Shown: piece by piece, positions 5,837 to 13,379 of the stretch | Position numbering within the stretch: the stretch's first letter is position 1 | How the letters are laid out: each line of letters starts with the position of its first letter | Assembly (NCBI GenBank): GCA_017472115.1 | Contig: JAFUQW010000087.1 | Span: forward strand, 1 to 14,479 | Reading direction: 5' to 3' | Source of the DNA: Bacteroidales bacterium | GTDB taxonomy: Bacteria; Bacteroidota; Bacteroidia; Bacteroidales; UBA932 | Length of the DNA stretch: 14,479 nt | Position numbers and translations under genes: made by a program | The notes under the pieces: generated by a model | Told to the model about the DNA's origin: nothing | What the model saw: the letters and a program-made list of their open reading frames with translations, nothing else | The model's database searches: none

Positions 5837-6745
5837 TCAGAATATGGAAATTCTTATATACTTCTTCGGATTTTCTTCAATTTTTCTGATAAGCGAATCG
5901 ATATCATTCAAAAGAGAATCTAACGAATCATACATTGAATTGTCAACAAAAAGTTTTCCGATTGTACCGTCAGGATCATTCAAGTTTTCGAGAAGTGTCT
6001 TGAATGACGTAACGACTCCGGCAATATCCTCGGAATTGACGGCACTGATGATGTCATCTACTTTGACAAGAGCAGAATCTGCAGTATCGGCAATCCCGCC
6101 CAATTTCTCTGAAAGAGAAGCCAGATTATCGACAAAGACATCGAGTTCTTCTGACTTGCCGTTTACTGCAGCGGCGATCCCCCTGACTTCCGCCATTGTG
6201 CGTTCCAGATGGCTGATGGTTCCGGAAATGGCATCAATATTCTCGTCTGACAGCATTCTGTTGACATTGGCCACCGTTACATTAAGACTGTCAAGAGTAT
6301 TTCCTACTTTTGCAAGTAGAGGTCCGAGACTGTCTTCAAGCCCGTCCATCAGACCGGCTGCAAAAGATGGTTCAAGAAAAGATCTGTCAGACACAAGCAT
6401 TGAATCTGTCCCCAGATCGATCCTTATTCCTTTTCCACCCATGATATCGACACTGTAAATCGTCATTCTGGAATCAGAAGGAATCCTGAAGTCCTTCTGT
6501 ACGGAACAGACCACCTTGAAGTCATCTGTTGACGGGTCATATGTGACTTCAGTCACCTTTCCGGCCTTGAATCCTTTGATATAAACAGGAGCTGAAGCGA
6601 CAAGCCCCTCCACGTCATCATATCTCGAGACAAGCTCGATCTCTCTGTCAAATATGTCTTCTCCTCTGAGATAATTGATCAGAAAGAAAGATACCACCAG
6701 TACGGATACGACAAAAATTCCTATCTTAAGTTCTTTTTTATGCAT
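5837..6745 (-). CDS. MCE/MlaD-family lipid-transport protein
   Basis: MCE proteins sit in the inner membrane with the MCE domain in the periplasm and form rings that carry phospholipids between membranes, normally with an MlaE-type permease and MlaF-type ATPase. This 302-residue protein has a short basic start (MHKKELKIG), one membrane helix at about 8-26 and an MCE domain at about 38-115 with YDDVEGL, APVYIKGFKAG and MGGKGIRIDLG. A long helical region follows (about 130-250) with heptad-like spacing and many Asp/Ser/Leu residues, and a C-terminal end with DPDGTIGKLF. That helical tail could build a tunnel or reach partners, as in tube-forming MCE proteins. It lies 25 bases after the amidase gene and is probably cotranscribed. 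No permease or ATPase gene is in the window. MlaD is the family assignment; orthology with E. coli mlaD is not claimed. Confidence 0.9.
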   Translation of the reverse strand: MHKKELKIGIFVVSVLVVSFFLINYLRGEDIFDREIELVSRYDDVEGLVASAPVYIKGFKAGKVTEVTYDPSTDDFKVVCSVQKDFRIPSDSRMTIYSVDIMGGKGIRIDLGTDSMLVSDRSFLEPSFAAGLMDGLEDSLGPLLAKVGNTLDSLNVTVANVNRMLSDENIDAISGTISHLERTMAEVRGIAAAVNGKSEELDVFVDNLASLSEKLGGIADTADSALVKVDDIISAVNSEDIAGVVTSFKTLLENLNDPDGTIGKLFVDNSMYDSLDSLLNDIDSLIRKIEENPKKYIRISIF

Positions 6746-6770
6746 ATTACTTATAATTATATAGGTATGA

Positions 6771-7958
6771 CTACCTGACTCTTGACACTTCGTTACCCAC
6801 GACTTTCACCACAAAGGCTTCCGGGAATTTCTTTCTTACCGCCGCTAAAGACTTCTTAGCTTCATCCGCATTTTCGGATTTCGCAGTAATATATTTATAT
6901 ACAGTACTTTCCTGTGATTTGACTGCGGTTACATCCAGGCCTTTGAAGGCCTTGTCTCCTGTTGCTATCTTGCGACCGAGACCCATGATCTGAATTCCAT
7001 ACCAGACCTCGTCACTACCGCTTTCAGCTGAGGCGGCAGCCAGGGCATTCTTCACGGCATCTGCCAATGCTGCTGCTGCAGCCTCGTCGGGAACAGCCGC
7101 TACGGCCGGAAACGATTCCATCTTCATGCTCGCATCATACTTCGACTTATAGGACTTGAACGCTTCGAAAAGGCGCTGAGCTATTTCTTCCTGTCCTTTG
7201 GCTGAAGCAAGATATTCATACTCTGACGCATTGGATATGAAGGCAAGTTCGAGAAGAACCGAAGGCATATTGGTTTCCACGAGCACCTGGAATATATCCT
7301 GGTCGATCACAGCCTTGCGAGGTCTGAGGGGTGCCTTGATCAGATGATCGACAACTTCGCTTGCAAACAGAAGGCTGCTCTCATAGAATGCTGTCCATTG
7401 CAGCTTGTGGCTGATGAATGACTCAGGAGAATTCGGATCATAATTCTGATATTTGGTCTTGTAATCATCCTCGAGGATGATCACAGCATTCTCCTGCTGC
7501 GCCACAGACATATTACGTTCAAAATAATCGGTCTTGTTCTTCGAATTGTCGGAGCGCTGGCCTAAGATATGGACGGAAGTGCCGTATGCAGACTTTGCGG
7601 AGCTGCTGTTGCAGTGTATGGAAATGAAGAGATCTGCATTGTTGCGTCGGGCTGTCATCGCCCTCTCATGAAGTCCTATGAACACATCCGATTCCCTTGT
7701 ATATATGACCTTGACATCCGGGTATTCCTTCTTTATCTTCTCACCCAGGAGTTTCGAGACCTTGAGCACGATATGCTTCTCGCTTGTAGCCTTGGTCTTG
7801 CCGAGTGCCCCCGGGTCCTTGCCGCCATGACCGGGATCGATCACGACAGTCTTGAGCCCCAGGTCACCCTGTCTGCTCTGAGCATTACTGTCGAATATGG
7901 GTGTAAAAAGCATACAAAGTACCGCCGATACACAAAAAAAACAAAGTTGATTCCTCAT
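6771..7958 (-). CDS. Exported N-acetylmuramoyl-L-alanine amidase with SPOR-like tail
   Basis: This is an Amidase_3 zinc enzyme that cuts the bond between N-acetylmuramic acid and the stem peptide, usually during cell separation. A signal peptide spans about residues 1-26 (hydrophobic core FFCVSAVLCMLF, likely cut after SNA). Catalytic motifs are DPGHGG (His44), Glu60 in TSEKH, SIHCN (His115) and LLELAFISN (Glu237), giving the zinc ligands His44, Glu60 and His115 with Glu237 as catalytic acid. The catalytic domain ends near 275. An Ala-rich linker follows (about 284-312), then about 78 residues resembling a SPOR domain (VWYGIQIMG to the end), which in the family binds denuded glycan at division sites. 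An insert at about 135-205 is where autoinhibitory helices sit in related amidases. The gene heads an operon with the MCE gene and is divergent from lptD. It resembles AmiC/AmiA-type enzymes, but I give no symbol. Confidence 0.94.
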   Translation of the reverse strand: MRNQLCFFCVSAVLCMLFTPIFDSNAQSRQGDLGLKTVVIDPGHGGKDPGALGKTKATSEKHIVLKVSKLLGEKIKKEYPDVKVIYTRESDVFIGLHERAMTARRNNADLFISIHCNSSSAKSAYGTSVHILGQRSDNSKNKTDYFERNMSVAQQENAVIILEDDYKTKYQNYDPNSPESFISHKLQWTAFYESSLLFASEVVDHLIKAPLRPRKAVIDQDIFQVLVETNMPSVLLELAFISNASEYEYLASAKGQEEIAQRLFEAFKSYKSKYDASMKMESFPAVAAVPDEAAAAALADAVKNALAAASAESGSDEVWYGIQIMGLGRKIATGDKAFKGLDVTAVKSQESTVYKYITAKSENADEAKKSLAAVRKKFPEAFVVKVVGNEVSRVR

Positions 7959-7972
7959 AAGATCGCTTCAAT

Positions 7973-8003
7973 TTGGTAATAATTGAAATTAGTTTTAAAT
8001 TTG
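7973..8003 (+). promoter_or_regulatory. Promoter for lptD
   Basis: TTG at 7973-7975 and TAAATTTG at 7996-8003, with a 20-base spacer, match the Bacteroidota promoter pattern. The predicted start near 8010 gives a leader of about 50 bases to the ATG at 8062. The first of two TTTGCAAA palindromes (8007-8014) lies right at the predicted start site. Confidence 0.6.
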
Positions 8004-8006
8004 CGA

Positions 8007-8033
8007 TTTGCAAAAATACGAAGAATTTGCAAA
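8007..8033. promoter_or_regulatory. Two TTTGCAAA palindromes between amidase and lptD
   Basis: TTTGCAAA occurs at 8007-8014 and again at 8026-8033, both preceded by A, with centres 19 bases apart, close to two helical turns. The first overlaps a minus-strand -7-like box TATTTTTG (complement of 8011-8018) that could serve the amidase operon, although no TTG is found upstream of it. Such paired palindromes in a divergent promoter region could be an operator controlling both envelope operons. TTTG is also part of the promoter consensus, so one copy may be incidental. Confidence 0.4.
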
Positions 8034-8061
8034 TACAGGATAAACACGGAGATTTATTTTG

Positions 8062-10827
8062 ATGTCTATATATAGGAACGGGAAAATGAAGAAGTGGTTG
8101 GAAAAATGGGGACTTGCGGCAATCCTGCTGCTTGTGCTCAGTTCCTTTACCGTTTCTTCACAAGATGACAGACGCAGCAGACGTTTACGTCGGGCAGCGG
8201 GTGAGGCCGTTGCCGACACAATTGCCGTTCCGGAAATCTCAGATTCCTTGAGAGCAGTAAGAGACTCGATCGCAAGAGTGGATTCGCTTGCTGCTGCAGA
8301 CTCTATCAGCATGCTCAGGAAAAGTTCCCTGGAGGCTCCGGCCTTTACAGCAGCACGAGATTCCATTGTGGAGGATTTCAGTGACGGCAAGCGCATGATA
8401 TATTACTATGGCGATGTAAGTGTCACCTACGGCAACATGAAGCTGACAGCTGACTACATGGAATACGACCTTAACACCCAGACTCTTTACGCACGCGGAA
8501 CCAAGGATACTACCGGAGTCTCGACAGGACTTCCGGTCATGGAACAAGGCGGAAAGTCTTATACCATGGAAGAGGTCAGATACAACTTCAACACCAACAA
8601 GGCACGCATCACCAACATGGTGACACAGGAGCAGGACGGTATTCTGCACGGCAAGAACATAAAGATGATGCCTGACCATTCAATCAACATCACCAACGGA
8701 AAATATACCGTCTGCGATTGCGAAGAGCCACATTACTATCTGCACCTTACTGCTGCCAAAGTGATGACCAAGCCGAATCAGAAGACGGTTTTCGGTCCGG
8801 CTTATCCTGTCATCGCGGATGTTCCGCTTCCTATCGGTCTGCCATTCGGATTCATACCGAAACGTCCGGACAGGGCCACAGGTATCCTCTTCCCTACTTT
8901 CGGTGAAGAGCAGTCCCGAGGATTCTATCTCAGAGACCTCGGAATGTATTTCGTCATCGGAGATTATTTCGACATAGCGCTGACGGGAGACATCTATACA
9001 CTCGGTTCATGGGCAGTCGATCTGAATTCACGCTACAAGGTCAACTACAAGTTCAACGGAAGCTTTTCACTGACATATTCAAACGACCAGACAGGAGAAA
9101 AAGGAAGTGCCGACTTCTTCCAGACACGAAACTTCTCCGTCAGATGGACCCATTCCCAGGATTCGAAGGCAAGACCGGGAACAAGTTTCTCCGCATCGGT
9201 GAACTTCTCCAGCCCTTCCAACAGCAGATACAACTCTACAAATGTGCAGGAAGCCCTCCAGAACCAGATTTCTTCATCAATCTCTTACTCAAGAAACTGG
9301 AACGGCAAGCTCAACCTCTCGATAAACGCGCTTCACAGCCAGAACTCACGAGACAGTTCATACTCATTCACCTTGCCTAACGTCACATTCTCCGTGACGA
9401 AGTTCTATCCTTTCAAGAAGAAGCAGAGGGTAGGTAAGGAAAAGTGGTATGAGAAATTCTCTCTCGGCTACAACACTTCTTTCCAGAACAAGATCAACTT
9501 CAAGGCTTCGGAGTTCAAGCAGCCGGGACTTCTTGGCAAGTTCCAGAACGGAATGGCTCATAATTTCCAGATCGGTCTGCCTAACTTCACAGCGTTCAAA
9601 TATATCAACATAACTCCTAACATTGCTTATGGCATGAACTGGTTCTTCCGCAACACCCATAAGGAATATAATCCTGAAACGGGAATGGTGGAGGACATTA
9701 AAGGTAAGGCATTCAGTACCTTCGGGGCAACGCATAATTACTCCGGAAGCATATCCATGAGCACCCGCCTGTATGGTATGTTCAATTTCGGAAAGCACAG
9801 AAAGCTTCAGACCATCAGGCATGTCGTATCTCCGTCCATAAGTGCTTCCTTCAGTCCCGAAAAAGGTACTCATTTCAATGGTTGGCGCACCCTCACCTAT
9901 GTGGATAAGAACGGCGTGGAAAAGACTCAGGACTATAACATATATGCAGGCCAGATCAACTCTGCTCCGGGCAAAGGCAAGACAGCCAGCCTGAATTTCA
10001 GTCTGGGAAACAACTTCGAAGCCAAGGTAAGGGACCTCAAGGACACGACAGGTACGGGCAGCAAGAAGATCAAGCTGATAGACCAGCTCAACTTCTCGAC
10101 AGGATATAATTTCCTCGCAGATTCATTGAAGATGAGCAATGTCGGTGTCACGATGTCAACTTCCGTATTCGGTAAGCTCGGCATCAGTGCTAATGCCAAC
10201 TTTGACCCGTACGCCATTCTTGTGAACGAAAGCAACACCTCCGGAAGAAGAATCAACAGATTCGCCATCCAGGAAGGGCAAGGCCTGCTCAGGATGAACA
10301 CTGCATCCGTATCTCTTTCATACTCTCTCTCCGGAGACGGAAAGATCAATGGAAACGACGGAACCAAGCAGGCAGGCGGCAATCCTGCAGATCACTATAC
10401 AAGAATCTATTATCACCCTGTAACCGGCGAATACATCCCCGGCGGATGGCTGTATTATACCAATCCGAATGTACCATGGTCGATCAACTTCAATTACTCA
10501 TACAGCTATCGGGCCGGATGGCAGTACTCGAACGGGCAGGTTATAAAGAAGAACACTCACACTCAGACACTCGGACTGAGCGGCAATGTCAAGCTGACAC
10601 CACGTCTTGCACTGAACATGAGCACCGGATTCGATCTCATGGCCTTGAAGATGACCCCCACTCAGCTCAGTGCGACATATGACCTGCACTGCTTCAATAT
10701 TGCAGTCTCATGGATTCCTACCGGACAATGGGAATCATGGAGCTTCAGAATATCTGCCAATGCAGCCGCTTTGGCAGACCTTTTGCGGTTCAAGAAGAGC
10801 AGCAGCTACTGGGACAACAATTATTAA
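8062..10827 (+). CDS. lptD: LPS-assembly outer-membrane protein LptD
   Basis: LptD with the lipoprotein LptE inserts lipopolysaccharide into the outer leaflet of the outer membrane. From the ATG at 8062 the protein has 921 residues; a TTG three bases earlier is less likely, and an internal ATG at 8086 (MKKWLEKWG) is a real alternative start. A signal peptide ends near VSSQ (about 34). A basic stretch and a Ser/Asp-rich region with repeated DS(L/I) follow (about 60-103), then an OstA/LptA-like periplasmic domain (about 108-235) with YYYGDVSVTYG and LTADYMEYDL. The rest is a beta-barrel with alternating polar/aromatic strands, including GILFPTFGEEQSRGFYLRD, characteristic of the Bacteroidota family. 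The end SSSYWDNNY has the terminal aromatic residue expected of outer-membrane proteins. The only cysteines I see are C218 and C220 (CDC) and C877 (DLHC). It is divergent from the amidase-MCE pair. Confidence 0.93.
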   Translation: MSIYRNGKMKKWLEKWGLAAILLLVLSSFTVSSQDDRRSRRLRRAAGEAVADTIAVPEISDSLRAVRDSIARVDSLAAADSISMLRKSSLEAPAFTAARDSIVEDFSDGKRMIYYYGDVSVTYGNMKLTADYMEYDLNTQTLYARGTKDTTGVSTGLPVMEQGGKSYTMEEVRYNFNTNKARITNMVTQEQDGILHGKNIKMMPDHSINITNGKYTVCDCEEPHYYLHLTAAKVMTKPNQKTVFGPAYPVIADVPLPIGLPFGFIPKRPDRATGILFPTFGEEQSRGFYLRDLGMYFVIGDYFDIALTGDIYTLGSWAVDLNSRYKVNYKFNGSFSLTYSNDQTGEKGSADFFQTRNFSVRWTHSQDSKARPGTSFSASVNFSSPSNSRYNSTNVQEALQNQISSSISYSRNWNGKLNLSINALHSQNSRDSSYSFTLPNVTFSVTKFYPFKKKQRVGKEKWYEKFSLGYNTSFQNKINFKASEFKQPGLLGKFQNGMAHNFQIGLPNFTAFKYINITPNIAYGMNWFFRNTHKEYNPETGMVEDIKGKAFSTFGATHNYSGSISMSTRLYGMFNFGKHRKLQTIRHVVSPSISASFSPEKGTHFNGWRTLTYVDKNGVEKTQDYNIYAGQINSAPGKGKTASLNFSLGNNFEAKVRDLKDTTGTGSKKIKLIDQLNFSTGYNFLADSLKMSNVGVTMSTSVFGKLGISANANFDPYAILVNESNTSGRRINRFAIQEGQGLLRMNTASVSLSYSLSGDGKINGNDGTKQAGGNPADHYTRIYYHPVTGEYIPGGWLYYTNPNVPWSINFNYSYSYRAGWQYSNGQVIKKNTHTQTLGLSGNVKLTPRLALNMSTGFDLMALKMTPTQLSATYDLHCFNIAVSWIPTGQWESWSFRISANAAALADLLRFKKSSSYWDNNY

Positions 10828-10848
10828 TCGAATTTACTGCCTCCGGAA

Positions 10849-10878
10849 TTGCGGATTAAGTATTTTTTATTACCTTTG
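10849..10878 (+). promoter_or_regulatory. Promoter for rho
   Basis: TTG at 10849-10851, a 19-base spacer and TACCTTTG at 10871-10878 match the Bacteroidota promoter consensus. The predicted start near 10885 leaves about 45 bases of leader, ending in an AT-rich stretch without Shine-Dalgarno sequence before the ATG at 10932. The box begins only about 20 bases after lptD ends, so rho has its own start point even if some lptD transcript reads through. Confidence 0.68.
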
Positions 10879-10931
10879 TGACTCCCCAGATCAGTTCTGT
10901 CTGAATTTTTAAATCATTTAACAATTTTATA

Positions 10932-12737
10932 ATGCATAAGATTTTTGATCTTAAGGAGATGGATATCGAGCAGTTACGCTCTTTAGCATCAGACCTTGAA
11001 GTAAAAGGTTTCAAGCGGATGGAGAAGGATGACCTCGTTTATGCAATTCTCGATGAAGAAGCCAGAAAGAATGCGCTGAATGCTCCGGACAAGCCGGAAA
11101 GACCGAGGAGAGGACGTCCGAGAAAGACTGACAAGCAGCCTGCTGCCGTCAAACCGGAAGAAACTTCTGAACAGAAGAAAGATACTCCTGCTCTTCCTGA
11201 AGAAAAGAAAGAGTTCAAGAAAGAGGAAACTACAGAAAAAGCAAAAGAGACTCCTGCAATAGAGCAGAAGCCTCAGCCTAAGAAAAGAGGCCGTAAGCCT
11301 AAAGCAGACAAGGAAGCTGCAGCAAGCAAGGAGACACAGGAAGCCACTCAGGAACCTGCAGCGGTTACTGAATTGACGGAAACGAAGAAAGAAGCTGTTC
11401 CTCAGCAGAAACCTCAGCAGGGAAAGCAGAAAAGAGCACGAATTCAAAAGACTCCAGTCCAGAATGGCTCGGAACCCACAATGCAGGATATTCCTGCAGA
11501 GCCGGCTGAAAATGCTCAGGCAGAATCAGCAAAACCTGTTGAAAAGTCTCAGCGTCAGGAGGGAAAGAATGTTCAGCAGCAGAAGCCTCAGGAGCAGGTC
11601 GTTGAGTTCGACGGTGTCGTAGAGGCTACCGGAGTTCTGGAAATCATGCCTGACGGATATGGATTCCTCCGCTCTTCAGACTATAATTATCTGAACTCTC
11701 CTGATGACATCTATGTATCTCAGTATCAGATCAAGCAGCATGCTTTGAAGACCGGTGATACCGTTACAGGTGAAATAAAGCCTCCAAAGCCAGGAGACAA
11801 GTATTTCCCATTGGTACGCATCAAATACATCAACGGACGTACCCCGGAGTTCATCCGTGACAGAATTCCTTTCGATTTCCTTACGCCTCTTTTCCCTGAA
11901 GAGAAATTCAATCTTCTCGGCAACGGACATAATGACATGTCATGCCGTATCGTCGATATGTTCACCCCTATAGGAAAAGGACAGCGAGGACTTATCGTGG
12001 CTCAGCCTAAGACCGGTAAGACAATGCTGCTTAAGTCAATAGCGAACGCTATTGCTGACAACCACCCTGAAGTCTATATGATTGTCCTTCTTATCGACGA
12101 ACGTCCTGAGGAGGTTACTGACATGGCACGTAGCGTGAAGGCTGAAGTTGTAGCGTCAACATTCGACGAGCCTGCAGAAAGACATGTAAAGGTAGCCAAC
12201 ATGGTACTCGAAAAAGCCAAGAGAATGGTTGAATGCGGACATGATGTGGTCATTCTTCTCGACTCCATAACTCGTCTTGCACGTGCTTACAACACTGTTC
12301 AGCCTGCATCAGGAAAGGTCCTTTCCGGAGGAGTCGATGCAAATGCGCTTCATAAGCCGAAGAGATTCTTCGGAGCGGCACGTAACATTGAAAACGGCGG
12401 TTCTCTTACAATCCTGGCGACAGCTCTTACAGAGACAGGATCCAAGATGGACGAAGTCATCTTTGAGGAATTCAAGGGAACTGGTAATATGGAACTTCAG
12501 CTTGACAGGCGTCTCTCCAACAAGAGAATCTTCCCGGCAGTGGATGTCACTCTTTCAAGTACAAGACGAGACGACCTGCTCTACTCCCCTGTCCTTGCAA
12601 ACCGCATATGGGTGATGAGAAAGTTCCTTGCAGACATGAACTGCATCGAAGCGATGGAACTGCTTCAGAACAGGATGCAGCGCTATGGTACAAACGACGC
12701 TCTTCTTCAGAATATGGACAAGGAAGATATGGCATGA
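10932..12737 (+). CDS. rho: Transcription termination factor Rho with long disordered insert
   Basis: Rho is a hexameric RNA-dependent ATPase that ends transcription. The 601-residue protein is longer than E. coli Rho (419) because of an insert. Order: Rho_N domain (about 3-43, [15 protein letters not shown]); a charged low-complexity segment (about 45-225) rich in Lys, Glu, Pro, Gln and Ala, with AT-hook-like RRGRPRK (59-65) and KKRGRKPK (117-124); the cold-shock-like RNA-binding domain (about 226-300, [14 protein letters not shown]); and the ATPase domain with Walker A AQPKTGKT (357-364), Walker B DVVILLDS (438-445), Q-loop [10 protein letters not shown] (464-473) and R-loop region around GSKMDEV (503-509). 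All catalytic motifs are intact. Disordered inserts of this kind are typical of Bacteroidota Rho, and in Bacteroides thetaiotaomicron the region has been linked to phase separation and gut fitness. It has its own promoter and a strong terminator. Confidence 0.97.
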   Translation: MHKIFDLKEMDIEQLRSLASDLEVKGFKRMEKDDLVYAILDEEARKNALNAPDKPERPRRGRPRKTDKQPAAVKPEETSEQKKDTPALPEEKKEFKKEETTEKAKETPAIEQKPQPKKRGRKPKADKEAAASKETQEATQEPAAVTELTETKKEAVPQQKPQQGKQKRARIQKTPVQNGSEPTMQDIPAEPAENAQAESAKPVEKSQRQEGKNVQQQKPQEQVVEFDGVVEATGVLEIMPDGYGFLRSSDYNYLNSPDDIYVSQYQIKQHALKTGDTVTGEIKPPKPGDKYFPLVRIKYINGRTPEFIRDRIPFDFLTPLFPEEKFNLLGNGHNDMSCRIVDMFTPIGKGQRGLIVAQPKTGKTMLLKSIANAIADNHPEVYMIVLLIDERPEEVTDMARSVKAEVVASTFDEPAERHVKVANMVLEKAKRMVECGHDVVILLDSITRLARAYNTVQPASGKVLSGGVDANALHKPKRFFGAARNIENGGSLTILATALTETGSKMDEVIFEEFKGTGNMELQLDRRLSNKRIFPAVDVTLSSTRRDDLLYSPVLANRIWVMRKFLADMNCIEAMELLQNRMQRYGTNDALLQNMDKEDMA

Positions 12738-12746
12738 CATATTGTT

Positions 12747-12796
12747 CTGTAAAAAAAAATCTCACGTTCATGGTTGACGTGAGATTTTTTTTACAG
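12747..12796. terminator. Strong bidirectional terminator between rho and the lipoprotein gene
   Basis: CTGT, an A-run and ATCTCACGT (12747-12767) pair with ACGTGAGAT, a T-run and ACAG (12777-12796) around a 9-base loop. The GC-containing core is flanked by A-runs on the left and T-runs on the right, so it works as an intrinsic terminator on both strands. It lies 10 bases after the rho stop and 11 bases from the end of the convergent lipoprotein gene, serving both. Confidence 0.92.
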
Positions 12797-12806
12797 TTTT
12801 TCAGAA

Positions 12807-13322
12807 TCATTTGCGATGATGATCCTTGTGATCCTTCTTGTGAATGTCAGCCTTCACCTCATCTATCTGCTTGTCGAATTTATCTTTGAGCTGCTCTTTT
12901 GTAAGACCCTTGGTCTCGACTTTATGCTGGTCATCCTTCAGGTTATATTTCACCTGATTCTTCATAAGCTGGATGTTGTCATAGAGTTCTGTCTGCTCGA
13001 TTGCTCTGCGATAGTGACGAAGTGCAGACATCTGATCAGGGAAAGTATATACTCGCTCCGCTGCCACGCATACATCGCCGTCATAAGTATATGATTTCAC
13101 ATCGATGATGCCGTCATAGATATGGGTATAAACCACTGTATTGCCGACAAGATCGACTTTCTGAACATCAGGACTGCGGTCTTTTATAGCCTTGTCCATA
13201 AATTGGCGCTCCTGACGGAACGGTTCGTCCATTGCCGCTTTCTGCTGTCTGTCGGTGCTTGTGCACGCTGTCATCGCAGCCATCAGGGCTACAACTGACA
13301 TTGTAATAAAAACATTTCTCAT
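12807..13322 (-). CDS. Small lipoprotein of unknown function with Lys/His-rich tail
   Basis: I do not recognise a family. I choose the Met giving MRNVFITMSVVALMAAMTAC (171 residues), since it makes a clean lipoprotein signal with Cys20; the longer frame upstream adds 12 residues before the signal. The mature part starts with a polar linker (TSTDRQQK). The region at about 50-95 looks beta-rich, with VQKVDLVGNTVVYTH and SYTYDGDVCV. A helical region at about 96-125 follows, and a charged helix at about 139-160 leads into the C-terminal tail HKKDHKDHHRK (161-171), which is dense in Lys and His. The tail could bind metal or anionic surface polymers, but that is a guess. It is the last gene of a probable carB-nitroreductase-lipoprotein group, 57 bases after the nitroreductase, and ends at a strong bidirectional terminator. 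Confidence 0.75.
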   Translation of the reverse strand: MRNVFITMSVVALMAAMTACTSTDRQQKAAMDEPFRQERQFMDKAIKDRSPDVQKVDLVGNTVVYTHIYDGIIDVKSYTYDGDVCVAAERVYTFPDQMSALRHYRRAIEQTELYDNIQLMKNQVKYNLKDDQHKVETKGLTKEQLKDKFDKQIDEVKADIHKKDHKDHHRK

Positions 13323-13379
13323 AACACTAATAATTAATCGTGCCATGAGAAATGTCAATTTCTGTGCCTATGGTGTATA

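Noticed and set aside
5844..6458. Plus-strand 204-codon frame inside the MCE gene
   Set aside because: Antisense to a clear MCE domain and helical tail; Ser-rich composition is typical of a shadow frame.
8059..8061. TTG start for lptD
   Set aside because: An ATG follows immediately at 8062 and another at 8086 with a normal signal peptide; no reason to prefer TTG.
10840..10858. CTCCG-GAATTG-CGGA stem after lptD as a terminator
   Set aside because: The stem is only four to five bases, overlaps the rho promoter -33 box and is not followed by a T-run directly.
10989..11447. Minus-strand frame of 152 codons inside rho
   Set aside because: Its Leu/Arg/Phe/Ser-rich low-complexity protein is the antisense image of the Lys/Glu-rich insert of Rho.
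13348..13363. AGAAAT-GTCA-ATTTCT hairpin between nitroreductase and lipoprotein genes as a terminator
   Set aside because: The 6-base stem is short and AT-rich, with no T-run after it on the minus strand; the three genes more likely share one message.
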